DNA of 64,000 nucleotides, taken from Hofstenia miamia (lineage: Eukaryota > Xenacoelomorpha > Acoela). The DNA lies in NCBI GenBank assembly GCA_004352715.1, contig SCFE01000113.1, forward strand, positions 1,354,466 through 1,418,465. The letters are read 5' to 3'. Under the pieces are notes generated by a model. That model was not told the DNA's origin and searched no databases. It saw nothing but the letters and a program-made list of their open reading frames with translations. Each line of letters opens with the position of its first letter. Positions within the stretch are counted from its first letter, which is position 1. Below are positions 1-11,441 of this stretch, in pieces. Position numbers and translations under genes: made by a program.

Positions 1-746
1 TCACCTGAAGTCCATCTTTTCAACTCTAGGAATACCAGCGATAATGATTGCAGACAATAATCCAGCTGCGTCCAGAGAAATGAAAGAGTTTTGTCAAGAC
101 TATGGGATAAAACTAAAGACCTCTAGTCCACATTATCCTAGATCCAATGGAATGGCTGAAAAAGCGGTGCACTTAGTAAAAAAGATCTTAAAGCGATGCA
201 CAGATCCGTACTATGGACTACTTTTACACAACAACTTCCCAATCTCCGGAACTGAGATTACTCCGTCACAGTTACTCCATGGTCGCCACCTACGTACGAA
301 AATACCAATGTCCTTAATGAAGCTAAACCCAAAAAAAATTAACAGGAAGCAAGTTGTTCACAGTAATGAAGAGCTGCAGAGGCAACAAAAGAAATGCTAC
401 GACAGGGAAGCACGTCTTCTACCCCCCACTGCATATTGGTGAGGACGTGATGGTTTTGAGCGGTAGAAAAACAAAAGGTATTGTGTCAGGAGTGGCAGAA
501 ACACCACGATCGTTCTACATAAAATTGTCATCTGGAATTGTTATTAGAAGAAATCGACAGCACCTTAAAAGACTACAGAAATCGAGACAGTCACAGTTAA
601 AATATTACGATGACTATGAAGAAGAAGGAAGAATTGGGAACGACAATAAAGACAAAAATATCACTGTTGCAAGGGAAAACTTTACTAAAAGACCTGTACG
701 CGAAAGGAAACAAACGCAATTTTTTGGACCTTATGTTTCACACTAA
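1..746 (+). mobile_element. Ty3/gypsy-type pol remnant: integrase 3' half, frameshifted
   Basis: Seen: an open frame from the window edge to 442 reads as the second half of a retroelement integrase core, with a D-N-containing strand (MIADNNPAA), then SSPHYPRSNGMAEKAV, where the final E is the expected catalytic glutamate of the D,D-35-E triad. It stops at 442, and a second frame (to 746) carries the integrase C-terminal part (HIGEDVMVL, then RRNRQHLKRL), which in Ty3/gypsy elements is a small DNA-binding domain just before the pol stop. The switch falls near a run of six C at 422-427, so an indel there is the simplest cause. The first catalytic Asp and all of RT/RNase H would lie upstream of the window. 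A polypurine tract and possible LTR follow. The family assignment is fairly sure; the clade is not. This copy cannot make an intact integrase unless the frameshift is a sequencing error. Confidence 0.8.
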
Positions 747-749
747 TTT

Positions 750-848
750 AGGAAAGAAAGGTTGTTGGTGATTGGCTGTTACCATGTAATCACACGGTCG
801 CATGTCATGCTGCGTTCTCAGGTTTACCATGAAAACCTGTCGGTGCAT
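750..848 (+). mobile_element. Polypurine tract and possible start of 3' LTR
   Basis: Four bases after the pol stop comes a purine run (aggaaagaaagg, 750-761), followed by TTGTTGGTGATTGG. In LTR retroelements the polypurine tract directly precedes a 3' LTR beginning with TG. The rest of the candidate LTR is lost in the N gap, so its end and any target duplication cannot be checked. Confidence 0.4.
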
Positions 849-1531
849 NNNNNNNNNNNNNNNNNNNNNNNNNNNNNNNNNNNNNNNNNNNNNNNNNNNN
901 NNNNNNNNNNNNNNNNNNNNNNNNNNNNNNNNNNNNNNNNNNNNNNNNNNNNNNNNNNNNNNNNNNNNNNNNNNNNNNNNNNNNNNNNNNNNNNNNNNNN
1001 NNNNNNNNNNNNNNNNNNNNNNNNNNNNNNNNNNNNNNNNNNNNNNNNNNNNNNNNNNNNNNNNNNNNNNNNNNNNNNNNNNNNNNNNNNNNNNNNNNNN
1101 NNNNNNNNNNNNNNNNNNNNNNNNNNNNNNNNNNNNNNNNNNNNNNNNNNNNNNNNNNNNNNNNNNNNNNNNNNNNNNNNNNNNNNNNNNNNNNNNNNNN
1201 NNNNNNNNNNNNNNNNNNNNNNNNNNNNNNNNNNNNNNNNNNNNNNNNNNNNNNNNNNNNNNNNNNNNNNNNNNNNNNNNNNNNNNNNNNNNNNNNNNNN
1301 NNNNNNNNNNNNNNNNNNNNNNNNNNNNNNNNNNNNNNNNNNNNNNNNNNNNNNNNNNNNNNNNNNNNNNNNNNNNNNNNNNNNNNNNNNNNNNNNNNNN
1401 NNNNNNNNNNNNNNNNNNNNNNNNNNNNNNNNNNNNNNNNNNNNNNNNNNNNNNNNNNNNNNNNNNNNNNNNNNNNNNNNNNNNNNNNNNNNNNNNNNNN
1501 NNNNNNNNNNNNNNNNNNNNNNNNNNNNNNN
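849..1531. other. Assembly gap (683 N)
   Basis: Run of N. It begins inside the presumed retroelement LTR and ends against a short TA repeat, a common place for short-read assemblies to break. Open frames reported through it have no meaning. Confidence 0.99.
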
Positions 1532-2012
1532 TATATATATATTGTGGTCCATTGCGCAAGAATTACATTACATAACTTTTCCGGAGTTGTTTTATTCGAT
1601 TCTACGTCAAAGGTTGATTAAGAGGTCTCCTAAAAGTTAAGCGCTATCGTAACCAGTTCCTGCTATAGGTGAGTAAATGCCTATACTGCATCGGTCTCCT
1701 CATTTAGAGGTTTTACTGTACATTTTCTGGCCATCATATAGTAGTCTCTGGTCTGACATGTACTCATTTCATCCGAATTAGTATCAGAGGTATCCTAGTA
1801 CGACCAATAATACTCAAACCGATCTCAAAATTTAACATAAAAATACAAAAATTGATAGAAAGACACAGCGCCTTATATAAATGGTTTTGGCATTTTTTAA
1901 AAATTACTAACCCGTGAAATAAATTTAGTAACCAAAATGAGGATGGTAATTTCAATAAAATATCCACACTAATCATCTGCAAGAAAAAATGCAAAAAAAA
2001 ATTCACCATGAA
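1532..2012. other. No gene seen; AT-rich flank of gap
   Basis: Starts with a short (TA)n tract. No open frame with a recognisable product. The first part could still be the end of the LTR element, but no matching LTR is available. Confidence 0.5.
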
Positions 2013-2073
2013 TCAAATGCGGGCGCTCTGTCTCCTTAGAAAGGGCGCTCTGTCCGACAGAGCGCTCATTTGA
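2013..2073. repeat. GC-rich inverted repeat with GCGCTCTGTC arms
   Basis: The motif GGGCGCTCTGTC occurs twice in direct orientation (2021-2032 and 2043-2054). The second copy faces a perfect inverse (GACAGAGCGC, 2056-2065) across one base. The outer arms also match as inverse repeats (TCAAATG...CTCTGTC against GACAGAG...CATTTGA). The patch stands out from the AT-rich surroundings and could fold into a strong hairpin. It resembles the end of a foldback or MITE-type element, but no second end was found. Confidence 0.6.
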
Positions 2074-2589
2074 GGGGGATACTGCTACTTTGCATGGTTT
2101 TTAATTGATGCACGTTTATCATTCCTGCAACAATGAGTTAGGGCTTTTATTTTTAGCTTAGGGATGTTTTGTCAACTTTTATTTTAGAAAAACCTGTTAA
2201 AAGCGACTGTACAAAAGTACGTTTGGGTTTCATAGCGCAAGTCGCTGGTCAATATTGGACCAACTGGATAATCACAGATCCTATTTTCGATAAGCGTGAG
2301 TATAATAGATAGTCATTAAGTTTAAATGAAAATCACTATTAATATTAATACCTTTAATGATAAAATTTGCAAGTTTGTAGTAATTTTTTATAAGAGTCCA
2401 TTAATATTAAGTTTCTTGGCTCATTAATTTATTCAAATTTTTCCAAATTTGAGTTTTTGACACTAGACCCTAGACATTCTTGTTCGTGCATCTCATATTA
2501 TTAATAATGGATAACGCAGGTTTTTTATGATATTTTGTCACGAGTACAAGATTTTGAACTATTAAAGAGCACAAGTTACATAAGATATT

Positions 2590-2803
2590 AAAGAAAATTG
2601 AGACATAAAACACTAAGATGGAGATCAGTAGTGAGTTGAGGAACATGAAAACAGACATGGTAGTGGTAGATAAAGATGAAAGTTCGAAAAAAATGATAAA
2701 CAGAAGAGTAGCAATGAACAGAAATCTGAAAAACAATGATAAAATAAGATGGATAAGTATAAGGAAGTTGTCGAAGTACAAAAAGAAAATTGAAGTACTA
2801 TAA
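2590..2803 (+). mobile_element. Worn LINE fragment, restriction-like endonuclease region
   Basis: A short frame contains KTDMVVVDKDESSKKMI and ends with KLSKYKKKIE. This matches in layout the C-terminus of LINEs with a restriction-like endonuclease (R2/NeSL-like groups), where a PD-(D/E)xK-type strand (RPDIVVVDK) is followed by an IDVAVP block and a lysine-rich EKYxxLK helix. A better-preserved relative lies on the minus strand at 29024-29379 of this window. The frame here is only about 60 codons, and the central IDVAVP block has drifted. Upstream RT domains are absent. Likely a dead fragment. Confidence 0.45.
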
Positions 2804-2831
2804 ATATTGAAAAGTAATGAAATGTATTCAC

Positions 2832-3588
2832 ATCTTTTATCTATTAGTGGGATAAGTACTGCTGCAAATTTTTACCGCTTGATTATTTCCATAAAACTTT
2901 AAATTTGATTAACTTCGGATTTTGGGCACATTGGAATGAATTCATACTTGTCGTTCCCTGCTAATCTTAATAATTGTCAGTGAAAGCTAATTATCTGATT
3001 TTTTTCTTCAAAACTCTTCGAACAGACGAAGTCATATTTTTGATTTACAGTGTCTCCGTTTCAAGTAAATCACCAGAAAATACTACATGAAATTGTTTGT
3101 TTTCATTCGAAAATTCAGTCCTCGACTAAAGATGAAGCGTCCAACCTGCCTTGAATTAAGTTTAAGTAATTTTTCTTCCATATTTGCCAAAAAATTGATA
3201 TTAACATGACACGTTACGAGCTTTTATTGGTTTCAAGTTGAATGTGTTGATATTCGAATATTATTAACACTTTTATATAATCTTAAGATAAAATCATTAA
3301 GTAGCCCAAATTTAATACGCAATATCAATATATTGTATGAAAAACTGTTTCATTTGAGTACCATTGTGCAATAACTTCATTTAATTGGATCAAGCAAGTA
3401 TTTCTATGAAATTTAACCCAAATTTAAAGAAATAAAAAGTAAAATTTTGTTAAATAATTATTGTTTATTGAGCTTTAATTGTATTTGCATTTCCAACGCT
3501 ATTTTACTTTGCAATCAGTCAGACAATTTTATACAATTGCAATAATCAACTTTGCATAATTTTAAATTTCGTTTACTTTTAATTGTAG
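2832..3588 (+). other. Intronic or upstream AT-rich DNA before first visible Rel exon
   Basis: Nothing coding recognised. I looked here for the N-terminal DNA-binding half of the Rel domain, which should precede exon 3589-3792, and did not find it. It is probably upstream of the window. The region ends with a pyrimidine-poor but usable acceptor (TTTTAATTGTAG). Confidence 0.5.
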
Positions 3589-3792
3589 GATAATTCGATT
3601 ACTGGTTTAGGAAGATGCAAGATACTTGCTATCAATCAAATAGTTCCAAATGAATCTCCTGTGACGGGCGGAGATGAATTATTAATATATTGCAATCAAC
3701 TTATTGAACCAGAAAAGGCTGAAATTTGCTTCGTGGATTCCAAAATCGGATGGAGTCGCAAAGTTAAGGTGGAGAGAACGCTTAAGAAAAGG
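3589..3792 (+). CDS. Rel/NF-kB-type gene, internal exon: first half of the dimerization (IPT/TIG) domain
   Basis: Seen: 68 open codons between acceptor ...ATTGTAG (3588) and donor GTACTG (3793), phase 0 at both ends. The peptide starts DNSITGLGRCKILAIN and continues SPVTGGDELLIYCNQL, then FVDSKIGWSRKVKV. In Rel/NF-kB proteins the dimerization domain opens with (I/F)YD-x-KS, a LKICR-like strand, then GGDE-[IV]-x-LLC-[DN]KV and a GW turn; the order and spacing agree. NFAT has GG plus a similar fold but not the GGDE...LxC string, so I favour Rel/NF-kB over NFAT. Known role of the family: transcription factors that dimerize through this immunoglobulin-like domain and bind kappaB sites after nuclear entry. 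The DNA-binding half is not in the window. The exon lies between retroelement debris and the next exon 750 bp downstream. Confidence 0.82.
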
Positions 3793-4542
3793 GTACTGTC
3801 TTAGTACATTACTAATTTGTATATTTCGTCGAATCATTCGAAATCTCGATTGATTATTTGTGTCTTTTTAAAAGTTCAAGAGGCCCGTAACCATCAAATT
3901 TTGCTTGTTGAAGTGTAGCTGTTTATAATATACGTATTTAAAATGAGATTACGAAATTTCAAATATCTAATGAATTTAAAGACAACTAAGCACTTTCAGT
4001 TATTGATGGATTATATAAAATTAACGGTTTAGACTAAATTTTCCTTATATTAATTTCTTTCCATTCAATTTTTTAAATTAAGATGCTACTATTCATTTAA
4101 TTGTCATTCGAACATTTGTGATATTAAATTATCAGTTAAAGAGAATTTAATGGCCTTTAAATTACTTTTTTATGATGTAAGCATTTTCCATTGAAGTTTG
4201 CAATGATCTGCAATATTTTTACTAGGAATTTTTAACTTTTGCTAATAAAAGAAAAACATATATCTGAGTGTTCATCCCCATTAAAACAAAGGTACTTTTA
4301 GTTTCTATATTTAATGTTCTATTAATTCTATATTGTGTTCAGCATTATTTTCAATGGACTTTATTGTGGAGGTAGACCCAAAATGTTTGCATATATAATG
4401 TCTGTCGATTCGTCTGAATTCGTTTTAAGGATTTTTACGTCTTAAATTACTGATTTAAATGGAATTTTTTTATTTATTTTTTTCTAAATTCATTTGTATT
4501 TAAATGGATATGTAACATTTTGATATAGCTAGTTAATTTTAG
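3793..4542 (+). other. Intron of the Rel-type gene (750 bp)
   Basis: Bounded by GTACTG and TTAATTTTAG; AT-rich with many stops in all frames. No element or RNA gene recognised inside it. Confidence 0.75.
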
Positions 4543-4675
4543 AGATGTCTTGTTGTGAGAATACCAAATTACAATTCATTAGAAATTGTGAAGCTACCAG
4601 CCATTGTAAAAATATTTATTAAAAGTGGCTCAATACAGACTCCATCAGTAGAGTTTTCTTATAAAGAAGATTCAG
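4543..4675 (+). CDS. Rel/NF-kB-type gene, internal exon: second half of the dimerization (IPT/TIG) domain
   Basis: Seen: 44 codons plus one base between TTTTAG (ends 4542) and donor GTCTGT (4676); enters in phase 0 and leaves in phase 1. The peptide RCLVVRIPNYN ... LPAIVKIFIKSG ... PSVEFSYKED follows the family pattern of a (A/L)-I-V-x-(F/R)-TP-x-Y strand, a PV-x-V strand and a final strand ending in (F)xYxPD, which closes the Ig-like fold. Both splice phases fit the preceding and following exons. LVVRIPNY is also close to NFAT, so the exact subfamily should be settled by a tree. The usual basic nuclear localisation cluster after the last strand is not obvious. Confidence 0.82.
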
Positions 4676-4909
4676 GTCTGTTATTCAATGTTGTGTGAAA
4701 AATACTTAAATGTTGTAAAAAAAATGTGTTGTTCTCTTTTGCTTAATTTGTGCAAAGCGATTTACACTTGAATCACGAAGGAGTACATACAAAAATCGTT
4801 ATCCATTTCTTTGTTATAAAGTGCAATTTTTATATAGGGTAATTTGAAATTTGTGTCCCAAATTTAGTCACATAGTTGTTCTTAACTATATTTTTACATT
4901 ATATTTTAG
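4676..4909 (+). other. Intron of the Rel-type gene (234 bp)
   Basis: Short AT-rich intron with donor GTCTGT, which is weaker than consensus, and acceptor ATATTTTAG. Confidence 0.7.
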
Positions 4910-4978
4910 AGAAAAAGTCTTCAGAATGCAAAGTTCTTCGATTAATTTCATCCGTTGTCTTACAAGAAACGCATTATG
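4910..4978 (+). CDS. Rel/NF-kB-type gene, short exon after the Rel domain
   Basis: Seen: 69 bp between acceptor ATATTTTAG and a near-consensus donor G|GTAAGC. The single base left from the previous exon completes GAG, after which 22 codons are open (EKKSSECKVLRLISSVVL at the start) and one base is left over. Phase in and out is 1, so it joins in frame to both neighbours. No domain recognised; the only basic patch is EKK. The assignment rests on splice signals, phase and position directly after the Rel domain, so it is less certain than the two IPT exons. Confidence 0.65.
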
Positions 4979-5279
4979 GTAAGCGTTATCACTGATTATT
5001 TTAATGCTATGTGTTTGATTAGATGCTTACTTTTCAAAAAATGTGTTAATTCAATTTCTTTTCTTCACATATATGGTCAATCCTGTGCTACACGATAAAA
5101 TTGTAAAATGTGTGTGATCATAGATTAAGAATCTCGTTAGGATTCCACGCTTTACTGAATTAGTTTACCCAGAATGTGGGGGGCAAAATACTTCCCACAT
5201 TTCACATTTTGAAAAAATATACAAGAAAAAGGCTTTATGAAAGTTCTATTACATACTTAACAGTGCTGTATGATTGTCA
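4979..5279 (+). other. Start of the 12.5-kb last intron
   Basis: AT-rich, no gene seen. If the terminal exon at 17478 is correctly joined, everything from here to 17477 is intronic, including the transposon pieces listed below. Confidence 0.55.
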
Positions 5280-5710
5280 TTTTATATAGGCTATTTTTTA
5301 CTAACGTCTTCAAGATGGCCCCTTGAACTGCAATGCACTGATGTAAGTGTATTCTAAGTTTTTCAACTCCCTCTAGGTCATTTCATTTAGTGTTTTGCAA
5401 ATGTTACCTCTCAGTCCATCAATAATTGTCGGTTAATGCTTGAACTTCTCAATCTTAACATGCTCGTACAGAAACTAATAGCAAATTGAAAGTGTCAGCG
5501 AACCTGTTGACCACCTCATATCTCCATGCAAGGAAATTAAATGCTCTGGAAAGAGTCCTCACATAATTTCCATTGATTCTTTTGCCATGTGGGCAGTAGC
5601 TCTAACTCGTTGAATTTTGGCATCAAAACGTTTTGCAGCATCTCCATACAGCGGATTGAAGTCACTGAATAATCTGTTTACTTTTTCTCAAAATGTAAGG
5701 ATTCAAAACT
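5280..5710 (-). mobile_element. Decayed mariner-type transposase fragment
   Basis: Read on the minus strand with several stops and frame changes. Pieces match the C-terminal half of insect-type mariner/IS630 transposases: RATAHMAKESMEIM, then LFPEHLISLHGD (family: GATAHTA-x-x-SM-x-x-L ... F-x-x-R-x-ISR), then FLYEHVKIEKF and LQFKGPS, corresponding to the FLWG-x-x-K-x-x-VY and GGHFxHLL regions. The catalytic Asp motifs are not intact. A dead copy inside the presumed last Rel intron, opposite to the gene. Confidence 0.5.
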
Positions 5711-7396
5711 TCAAACTTTGCCATTGCACATCACACTGATACCCCTCACTGTGAACAGCTTTTTATGTACTTCTCTAGTGTTACTTCCTTACGAATAGAG
5801 TAAATTTTGCTTCAGAAGAACCAAAATGACGTTTGTAAGTTTCTAGTTTGTTCAAGGAATACACAGTAACGGTCGAGAAATAGAAAGAAAGAGAAACGCG
5901 TTTTTCCTACAACGAGGAATAAATGAGGACGTAACAATTTTGATGTTAGCTGATGTTCTACGTTCGAGCGCGTCTAAGTGCTCCAGTCGGTAACTCTAAT
6001 TTATTTTTCCCAAAGAAGCAATTTTTTAATAAGGAATAGGGTTACATCTTCTTTGTTGGAAATGGTTTCTGAAATTTCTTAAGCTTGCAGTTAACAGATT
6101 TTTCATTAGTGAAAAAATTTTTCACAATAAATGCACGCTGCTTACTTATCAAAGCCATAACAAAAACAAATTTTTCATTAAGCAAAATTTAATTAAACTA
6201 TGTGAATAACTGCGGCGGCATTGCCAAAGTAAATTTTAAAAACTAAAGTGTTTTTGCCCCACTCTTTATTATTTGAAATTTAAATAAGTGCGTTATTAAA
6301 TTTATGTTACGATACAAGTCATTCGTCCTCATTTAGTAAGATTTTTTCCAAGCCACAACTATTAATGAGTATGCCTCCATGTAGCGATGAATATTTCTAC
6401 TAAAATTATTTCTGTGTGTGTACTTTTCCAATGAAGCATCCGCTTTTTTTAAAAAATCGTCCAGATAATAAGGAGGTCTAAGCCCATGAGAGCAATAACT
6501 AACCTCTATTTTTTCTAGTGATATAACAGCCAAGCGCCGCTGAGTCGCCCCGTACACACAAAGTCAGAGATTGTGTTTCCCTATTTTGTTTATTAGTTTG
6601 TAAGTTATTAGCATTTAAAATTTTCTGAAAAAATCATTTCAGATCTTAAAAAATTTCTCGGCAGTTTGAGACAATTAATGTTTGATTTTTCACATTTTTC
6701 TCTCATAGTGACTGTCACCAACTGCACTTGCGTTGTAATGCAACAGTAACAACGGGAGTCTCAGTCTATGACTTGAAATTTCACCACCATTTAATTTGTG
6801 AAGTGTTTTTATCAAATAACAGAGTTCTGGCGTTGTTTTTTTAACCCAAATTTCTTCAACTACAAACTATTGCAGTTAATGATTCTTTGCATTGCATTTA
6901 TTATCTGTTCCGTTTCATTGCCACAATCTTTCTATATCAGTAAAAAGATATTTTGTTAGACGGATTTTTCGATATTTTTTTGCAACATTTTTGTTTTTAA
7001 ATTCGCTTATTCCTTTGTCAAATGTAAGAGATTCTTCTGAATGTCAAATGAATTGTATCGTGAATTTAACTCATGATGCGTACACATTAAGAAATTCTCA
7101 TTTTAATTTAATGAAAGCAAAACAAGTGCTTGTTCTGAAATAGTGCAACGGAATTAATTAAAATGTTGAAACATCAAATATCTAAGCGATAGTGGGTAGT
7201 GTTTTTCTAAAAAATGGCATCCATAGTTGTGTCATCGCTTATTTGATGATAGTTGAAATTTGAATTTACTGATTTCTAGCTATCTATTTGTTTTATACGA
7301 TCCTTGATAACAACTCCCATTCATTTATTTTGTATGTATTTTTACAAATATAGTTTATATTTATTCTAGATATTGAAATTAAAGAAGTGTGAACAG
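5711..7396. other. No gene recognised
   Basis: AT-rich DNA. A 74-codon minus-strand frame (6333-6557) and an 83-codon plus-strand frame (6892-7143) are present, but neither shows a domain, typical composition or splice support. Confidence 0.5.
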
Positions 7397-7626
7397 CACG
7401 GGATTTTTTAACACAGAAACTGGGTGGGCAATTGCCCTCCCAGTGAAATCACATGATTACTACAGATTTGTACTATTTTTGGAAATGAAACTATAAATTT
7501 ACGTAAGTAAAGTAGTGAGAGCAATAAACATGTCATTTCTCTTTCTATTATTTTTAGAGAATCACTTGTATGTTTGTCATTTTAGCCCTTTGCCCACCCA
7601 GTAAAATTTTACTAAAAAATGCCGTG
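7397..7626. mobile_element. Inverted-repeat MITE, termini CACGGSATTTTTTA
   Basis: A 230-bp block begins CACGGGATTTTTTAACA and ends with the inverse of CACGGCATTTTTTAGTA. About 13-15 bp further in, both arms carry ACTGGGTGGGCAA. The arms align over roughly 40 bp with a small offset. No open frame inside. I could not define a target-site duplication, so the superfamily is open. It sits in the presumed last Rel intron. Confidence 0.75.
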
Positions 7627-9239
7627 GTTGATAGGGCATGGTAACCATTTTTGAAAACAGGTAACATATTCAAATTGAAGTATTTGTATGTTTGACAAGA
7701 GGCTTCTAGCAATTTCTGCTAATATCAATTATGTGGTCAATATTTTACGACAAATTTTATTGTAAAATGACTGTAAAATAGTCAATATATGAAAAATATT
7801 GAAATTTTTAAAGAATGATGCAAAGCTTTAGTAGAAAACCTAAGTGATAGTTTGAGATTAACAAAGCTCTTAACACAAGTGTAGTTAATTTAACAGCAAG
7901 TTTTAAAGGACTACATCCTGCTTTTCTCATTAAATATTATCGCAAACACTTGGTTTGGTTTAATTAAATATCTATATCGATGCCAAATTTGAAATCTTTT
8001 GAACATTATATATGCATTCATTGGGTATCATTAGTTCTCTAAAAATTAACATAGACGAGTAGTTTCCACGTTCCACATGAAGGCAATTTAAATTTTTTTT
8101 CAGAATGCATTTGAACTTGACAGGAGGTCACACAGCATTTCGTCTAACCTAGAATAAATCGCAGTCTTCACCTTTAATTCTCATTCATCATACATGCACG
8201 ATATTTCAAATTTTTTCTTTTTCTGTTTTTAGATCATATAATGAGTTTATCATGACGTGGTGGACAATCTGTTTTTGATGCGAGTAGGTTGTGTATAGGA
8301 AAAGGCTAAGAACCACTGACAGACATTTGTGAGGTGAAAACAAAAAATTATTTGAATCTTAATTTAAACAAGTTCCATTTATTTTCTTACCTATTTTCGT
8401 AGGTAATAATAACTTTGTGGGGATCGCCGTCTCTGTAAATAAGTATAAAAATTCACTAACCTCTAAATCATTGGTTATTAGTGCGTCAACTTTATATAGA
8501 AAGTTTTATTAAATACAAAAAAACTAGATTCTGTAATTAATTATGTAAGCTATTTAACATTGCTCTACTTCCTTGGCATAGTATCTTCAACCAATAACAC
8601 CTTTCCAATCTCACAGCTAAACCACATACATAAAAACACATATAATAAGAAATAGAAATGGCACAAACAGCATTTTCTTAAGAGGAGCAGCCATATTAAG
8701 TGAATTGCCAAATGAATTACGACAGTCTCTATATTCTAAAAATACCCTTAATGAATATTTTCTGAATATAATGTGAGTATCAAAGAAATACTCCTCCAAT
8801 TTTAAGGTACCCTAAGTTCCTATTTCCTTACATTTACTTGCAAAGTTAGAAAGGATCAGTCACTATATTTCTAATTTTTTTGTTTTTATTATTTAATTAG
8901 TTTACATTGAAATATATGTTTAAGATGTAGTAAGTTAGTTATTTATTTATTTATTGAGCATTGGCTAAATACAAAGCAATGCAAACAAAAGTAAAAAATA
9001 AATATAGGAAAATAAATGTAGCAACATGTGTGTGAAATAAAAAATTCATAAAATATAAACAAAAGTACAATAAAAAAAAGCAACATAAGTCAATTGAGAA
9101 ATATACAAAATATAAATACAATGACAAAGGAATAAAAATATTACAAAATATAAGTAAAAGGTAAGTAAATTATGTCACTGCTAAATACGAGTAAATTGAA
9201 AGGCAATCTAATTAGTATCTTTAGATTCTATAATATCAG
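7627..9239. other. No gene recognised
   Basis: AT-rich DNA. A 60-codon minus-strand frame at 8617-8799 contains a hydrophobic C-terminus but has no other support. Around 8937-9150 the sequence is strongly A-rich on the plus strand, possibly the flank of the LINE that follows. Confidence 0.5.
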
Positions 9240-10560
9240 TAATAGACTTATCTTATTAGGTAATGACATCAATAAAAATCCAGATCTCAATGACGTTTTA
9301 GAACAGGGTGTTAAATTTTTCAATTAAAAAGCTAAAAATAGTTTCCTTAAATGTGCATGATCTTAGGAAGTCGTATCAAAATTTCCGTAGTCTTTTTAAT
9401 ATTTTGGGCGATATCACAATATACTGCCTTGCGGAAAAGTGGTTTGATGAAGCTAATGATATTAGTGTTTGGAAGCCGTCTCCAAAATCAATGAACATGT
9501 TTATTAAAACAAGAACTAAACTTGGAGAGGGCATAATCATTTTAGCACCAAAGTTTTTTATTTCAAAAGAGCTGCTTATCTTGAAAGTGAACATCAAAAC
9601 CTTTGAGATCATGTGGATCGAATCAAACTTTAATGAGAAATTTTTTATAAATGTTTACTACTCTCCACACAAAAGATTCCAAAAGGATTTCATTCAGTTT
9701 AAATCTGCAGAAATGCACAATTTTTCTTTATCATGACAAGCTTCTAATGATGGGCGATTACAATATAAATTTCTAAGATAGGAAACAGGGTTATTTGATA
9801 AATAACTCGTAAATGATTTCAATTTACATAATTTGAATATCCAGCAAGAATCACAAAGACAAGTAAAACAATAAAGGATTATCCGTTGACTTTAGGGATC
9901 ATAATATGCTCGTACTAGTAGATAATGAAATACATGTTTGCAAGCGAAAACAAGTGGAGATTTTTGAACGCTCCCTAAGAATTTTATTCCTAGCAGCTTT
10001 ATGTTTGACTTATGCACAGCTAATTGGGATATATTTATAAATATAATAACATAGATATTGTAACTGAAATATACCTTAGCATTATTGAAGACGTAGTGGA
10101 TAAACATGCTCCTCTACAACGGTTTATATTAGAACCAAAGCAATTTTTGTTAAATTTTGAACAAATATATGAGGAAAAGGAAAAACTTATAGAATGCTTT
10201 TCTACCTGGAAGAGATCTAAATCTGCCAAGAATTATAAAGTATATGTTTGCAAAAAGAAGGTTGTTATAATTCTGGAAAATAGATTATAAGAGAAGTTGC
10301 CTTATTCGTTAACTACAACAACATCCAAATGGCTCCATAGCAAATAAATACAATCAAAAACAAGAAGAAATTGAATTTCTTAAAGACGAGAATAGAGTAA
10401 TGAAAGATAGACAACAGATTGCAAACTATTTTAACCAATATTTTATCAATATTGGAAAATATAAGTGTGAAAATGTCGCTTACTCTGATAATATTCCACA
10501 TCATTCAAGTTATTTTAACTTTAATTTCATTACAGAAGCCGAAGTATGAAAAACATAAAG
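9240..10560 (+). mobile_element. LINE remnant: APE-type endonuclease and N-terminal RT linker
   Basis: A frame at 9308-9736 reads LKIVSLNVHDLRKS near its start, then YCLAEKWF and FINVYYSPHK. These are the first strand, the E-x-W and the N-x-YxPP-like blocks of LINE apurinic endonucleases. After several stops the reading continues with VVDKHAPLQ (10,090-10,130) and a segment around 10,380-10,500 of the type MKDRQQIANYFNQYFINIG, which precedes RT in Jockey/CR1-type LINEs. No intact RT core follows. A dead, truncated copy inside the presumed last Rel intron, same orientation as the gene. Confidence 0.7.
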
Positions 10561-11441
10561 TCAAATAAATGTTTGTAAGTCTAAGGGACCTTCTAGAATT
10601 CCAAGTTTTCTGATGAAAATGGAATTTACTCATATTATAACACATTTTCATTCATCTTAAATGTATGCATTTGGCAAAACTACGTCAGATAAATTCTTCA
10701 ACAGATTCTAGTGTAATCTAAGCATAGAAATCATAAACGCACAGTAAAATTCTAGCTTCTCCCAAAAATAATATTGAGTTTGTAAAATAAGGTTGAATGT
10801 ACAAATGACAGTGTTGCTTCTGTCCGTTTTTTATGGTTCTGAGCTGATAATGCTGACGAAATCCAGTAATTTTAAGATGGTACCAAAGAAGGCAATTATA
10901 TTGTTCAAATATTTTTAGAATTCTCCAGCATCATTTATTCTACAAATGAGCATGGTAATCTATTAGACATTTCCTCTAGCCCCTTTGTCAAAGTACTCCC
11001 TCAATGTACATTGATCATGAACAGTACAATGTGAAATTTAATGATTACTTACAAGTAAATCTGTTTTTAATCATTGCTTGAATATTTTAACCATATCTAA
11101 CTATTCAGTAGAATTTTTCCGGCCCTGGTCACACCCAATCAATAGTTGCAGGGCAGGACTGCCAGGCTAGCTTTTTTTCATTAATCCCTTTCTACATGAA
11201 ATGCATACATACAATGTAGTTCAAATATATAAAATATTCAATTATTTCCCGGTTATTGTCTGTACATCAAATCAATCTGCTACATGCCTCGCACTTTGTT
11301 CATCCTATTCGATTGCCGTTTTATTATTTGAATATTCGTCTATAAATAGCTACTTCTTTTTTATGCCAATTTCTAAGCTTTGCCAATGCTAATTTTTCTG
11401 ATTCATTGGCAGAGTCCACAATCATAAGTAAAATCAGATTT
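10561..11441. other. No gene recognised
   Basis: AT-rich DNA between a LINE relic and repeat copy A. Only short frames without domain signals. Confidence 0.5.

Noticed and set aside
1640-3588. Search for the N-terminal Rel DNA-binding exon (R-x-RYxCEG motif)
   Set aside because: No frame with this motif was found; it is probably upstream of the window or in the first gap.
6333-6557. 74-codon minus-strand frame ending VVAWKKSY
   Set aside because: No domain, repeat context or splice signals; length is within chance for this composition.
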